A stretch of 64,000 nt of DNA from Holacanthus passer (lineage: Eukaryota; Chordata; Actinopteri; Pomacanthidae). Below are positions 61,685 through 64,000 of this stretch, one piece after another (positions within the stretch are counted from its first letter, which is position 1; each line of letters starts with the position of its first letter). The notes beneath the pieces are model-generated. The model had not been told where the DNA came from, ran no database searches, and worked only from the letters and a program-made list of their open reading frames with translations. Position numbers and translations under genes: made by a program. The stretch spans positions 1,798,001 to 1,862,000 of the forward strand of contig JAFREQ010000021.1 of NCBI GenBank assembly GCA_025331565.1. The letters are read 5' to 3'.

Positions 61685-62160
61685 AGCAACTAAGTACATT
61701 TAGGTAATAAAGTACTTTACTTGAGTATTCTCATTTACTGTTACTTTATACTTCTACCAAACTACATTCCAGTAAGAATTATTATACTTCTGACTCAACT
61801 ACATTCAAACTAACTAAACTTAATTTATCTGATGGCAGAAGTTACTGTTTACTTTGTAGATTAAAGTTTTTTGGGATGAACAAATATAATGATGTGTTGT
61901 TAAATGGGCTACTCAACAGTATATGAAGCAGGTAAAACACAAGATCAACCATAATATTACAATGTTGTTTACATGTAGTGTATCAAAACAATTATAATCA
62001 AGTAGCATTATATAGTAGTATTATAATAGTACTGTATATATAAGCTCATAATGGCATCGAATGCATACTTTCACTTTTAATACTTAAGGTATATTCCGTA
62101 CTTATATATTCTGTACTTATACTTTAGTTAATGGTCTGAGTGCTTCTTCCACCACTGTCC
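61685..62160. repeat. Teleost repeat family C, long copy upstream of sgca
   Basis: Starts 'gcaactaagtacatttaggt' and 'gtactttacttgagtatt', continues with 'tgttactttatacttctacc', 'ctacattccagtaagaatta' and 'gttgtttacatgtagtg', and ends 'ctgagtgcttcttccaccac' plus TG. Longest of the three family C copies in the window. It begins about 0.2 kb upstream of the sgca start codon and so may bound its promoter. Confidence 0.65.
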
Positions 62161-62164
62161 TATA

Positions 62165-63780
62165 CAAATATCTACTCATTAATTAAAAAAGTGGGTAATG
62201 AGGTTACTAATGTTGGAAGTTTCTGATTTTTTGGAAACTTTTTTCTGACTAGAAGAATAATTATAACCTTTTAGGGTCTCTCTTATCCTGTTGTGTTTTC
62301 ATTTCAGATCAAACTATTGGGGGAAAAAAATCAAATTAAATACCAACATGCATCAAGTACAATAAAATAAAATGAAATGAATTATACAACACAGAGAAAC
62401 TGCAGCGTGCAGCAGCAAACAGAAGTTGGATGGAGCCTTATTGATTTATGTCGTGTTTATTGCTTTCTTTGATTTTATCTTGTCTTGACAAAACACATTT
62501 CAGCTGCTCCACGGAAAAAGTAACTACAAAGTGCATTCAGACACAAACATCACAAATAAATTAGCATCGCGATAAATGATTTAACCCTTAAGGGAATGAT
62601 GGGAAAAGTGTCTGCAGGAATAATAATAACGACATCTTTATATAGTAAGTGAATGTTTTTTCTCTTCATTTACTATAAATAAATACTTTTTCATTCAGGC
62701 ACTGATTCAAGGACTTTTCTATATGAGCCTCCAGTTTCACATGTTTCAATGGACAGCTGGCTAGATGGCGCTGCAGCCCCACTGAACACTGCTGCACATC
62801 CTGTTTGACAGCACTGTTATCTTTGCAGTGATGTCCTTCAGACCAGACCTTCAGCAGCTGAGAGACCAACTAGCTGGCTGTTACAATAAGTGGGCGACAG
62901 TGTGTTGCTCATGTGTGGAACATCTGCACGGATGTTTTTGGCCTTGAAGACAAATCAGGCCCCGTGTAAATGTTGATTCAGGGACGAGGTGGGCAGGTTC
63001 AAACCCAGTTCTCAACCAAAAAAGGGAAATGCTTTGTCTCCCTGCACTGCTACACTTCAATGTGTCTGAGCACAGATGCAGAAATCAGGAAGCAACAATG
63101 TGGCTGCAAACCTGCAAATAACTCAAGTGTTATTGGTCCAGAGGGTTTGACGTGACTGATGCGTTGCTGGGTCCTAATGCCAGTCGTGTTCTCTGACAGA
63201 CGCCTCAGTTTGATATTCCAGGATTTTCAAGGACTGGAAAGCAGTCATCCATTTTATATGAGATTAACACTCCCAAATTTCTGCTAACAGGGTTTTTGTG
63301 CATATATATTTTTCTGTGTAAAATTACACTTTTGCAGGTGAGTGAAATGATGGTTTTGCTGACATGAAGAATTATTCCTTATTTTGTCATTTTTGATTTT
63401 GGTGTCAGGTGTTTGACATTATCCATATTCAAATCTAATTTAGATTTTATTAAATTCTGATGAACCTTACGACCCGCTTTTGTGCCGCAACCCGGTCAGA
63501 TGATCTCAAGTTCATCAACACCTCCAGTCATCCTTCAGATCTGTTCATTTCATTTCATTTTATTTCACGTCATCCATCATTAGTATGTAAGTATGATATT
63601 ATTACAATATTTTGTCATACAACTGAGCTGCCAGTGTTAAAGTCAGTTTGGTCATGTTTGCATTCATACTAACTACCATGACTTGTAGTTGTATAAGCTG
63701 GACATTTCAACCATTTGTTCATAGTTTTTAGCTTCTTTCACCACTTTCAAAATTTTCAAACTGCTGTTCTACTACTTCAG
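62165..63780. other. Right flank, nothing recognised
   Basis: AT-rich DNA with short open frames only. A GGTTCAAACCC sequence at 62996-63006 resembles a tRNA B box, but there is no matching A box or cloverleaf. Confidence 0.5.
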
Positions 63781-63785
63781 ATCTA

Positions 63786-64000
63786 TGTTCTATAATAACA
63801 TGTTAATTGATTATGCCTAAAGATTTGTACATTTAGACAGACGCTTGTGCCATTTTCCATGTATTTATGTTTCGCTTTATACTTGAAAATTTGACAAAAT
63901 GAGAAGTCGGATTCGTAGCTGAGTTTTTGCTGGAAAAAAAAGTAGATGTTGCTGAAATTCCCCTTAAGCTAAACACAGACAGAAATGAATGCATAGAAAG
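63786..64000. repeat. Repeat family D, copy 2, cut by window end
   Basis: Matches 60142-60340 from 'tgttctataataacatgtta' to the last base ('gaatgcatagaaag' against 'gaaggcacagaaag'), with scattered substitutions and small indels. It continues past the window edge. Confidence 0.7.

Noticed and set aside
1..64000. CRISPR array, operon, phage or plasmid features
   Set aside because: The window is intron-rich vertebrate DNA. No spaced direct repeats or prokaryotic gene arrangement are present.

Overview
The window is nuclear DNA of a bony fish, most likely a spiny-rayed (percomorph) teleost. It is AT-rich, its genes are split by short GT-AG introns, the low-complexity tracts are CA/CT microsatellites, and it carries several interspersed repeats typical of teleosts. 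There are no bacterial-type operons. Nearly all long single-frame ORFs are chance; the real genes were assembled here from exons joined by splice signals, reading phase and family resemblance.

Layout from left to right. (1) 1-2200: no gene, two decayed repeats. (2) 2649-3097, plus strand: a two-exon cone-type transducin gamma subunit (gngt2). (3) About 4890-5190: a fragment of a Penelope-like retroelement carrying a GIY-YIG nuclease remnant. (4) 5912-11422, plus strand: an 11-exon retinol saturase family gene with one missing base in exon 3. (5) About 12100-38600: roughly 26 kb without a recognisable gene, holding teleost repeats, microsatellites and possibly regulatory DNA. (6) 38788-55181, plus strand: a complete 51-exon fibrillar collagen gene, pro-alpha1(I) (col1a1), with TATA box, the conserved stem-loop around its start codon, two sets of poly(A) signals, and one extra base in exon 48. 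(7) 61474 down to about 57590, minus strand: alpha-sarcoglycan (sgca), 9 or 10 coding exons, convergent with col1a1. (8) 61.5-64 kb: repeats and unassigned DNA.

The genes do not form one pathway. col1a1 builds extracellular fibrils, sgca is part of the muscle dystrophin-glycoprotein complex, gngt2 acts in cone phototransduction and the retsat-like enzyme reduces retinol. What ties them together is chromosomal history: COL1A1 and SGCA are also convergent neighbours on human chromosome 17q21, with GNGT2 in the same region, so the block is ancient. The retinol saturase gene is the outsider, since human RETSAT lies on another chromosome.

I did not find a new molecular system. The items most worth a second look are the two single-base frame breaks in otherwise intact genes (probably consensus errors), a missing chain-linking cysteine in the collagen C-propeptide, a GC-AG intron and an alternative C-terminus in sgca, and the large gene-free interval upstream of col1a1.
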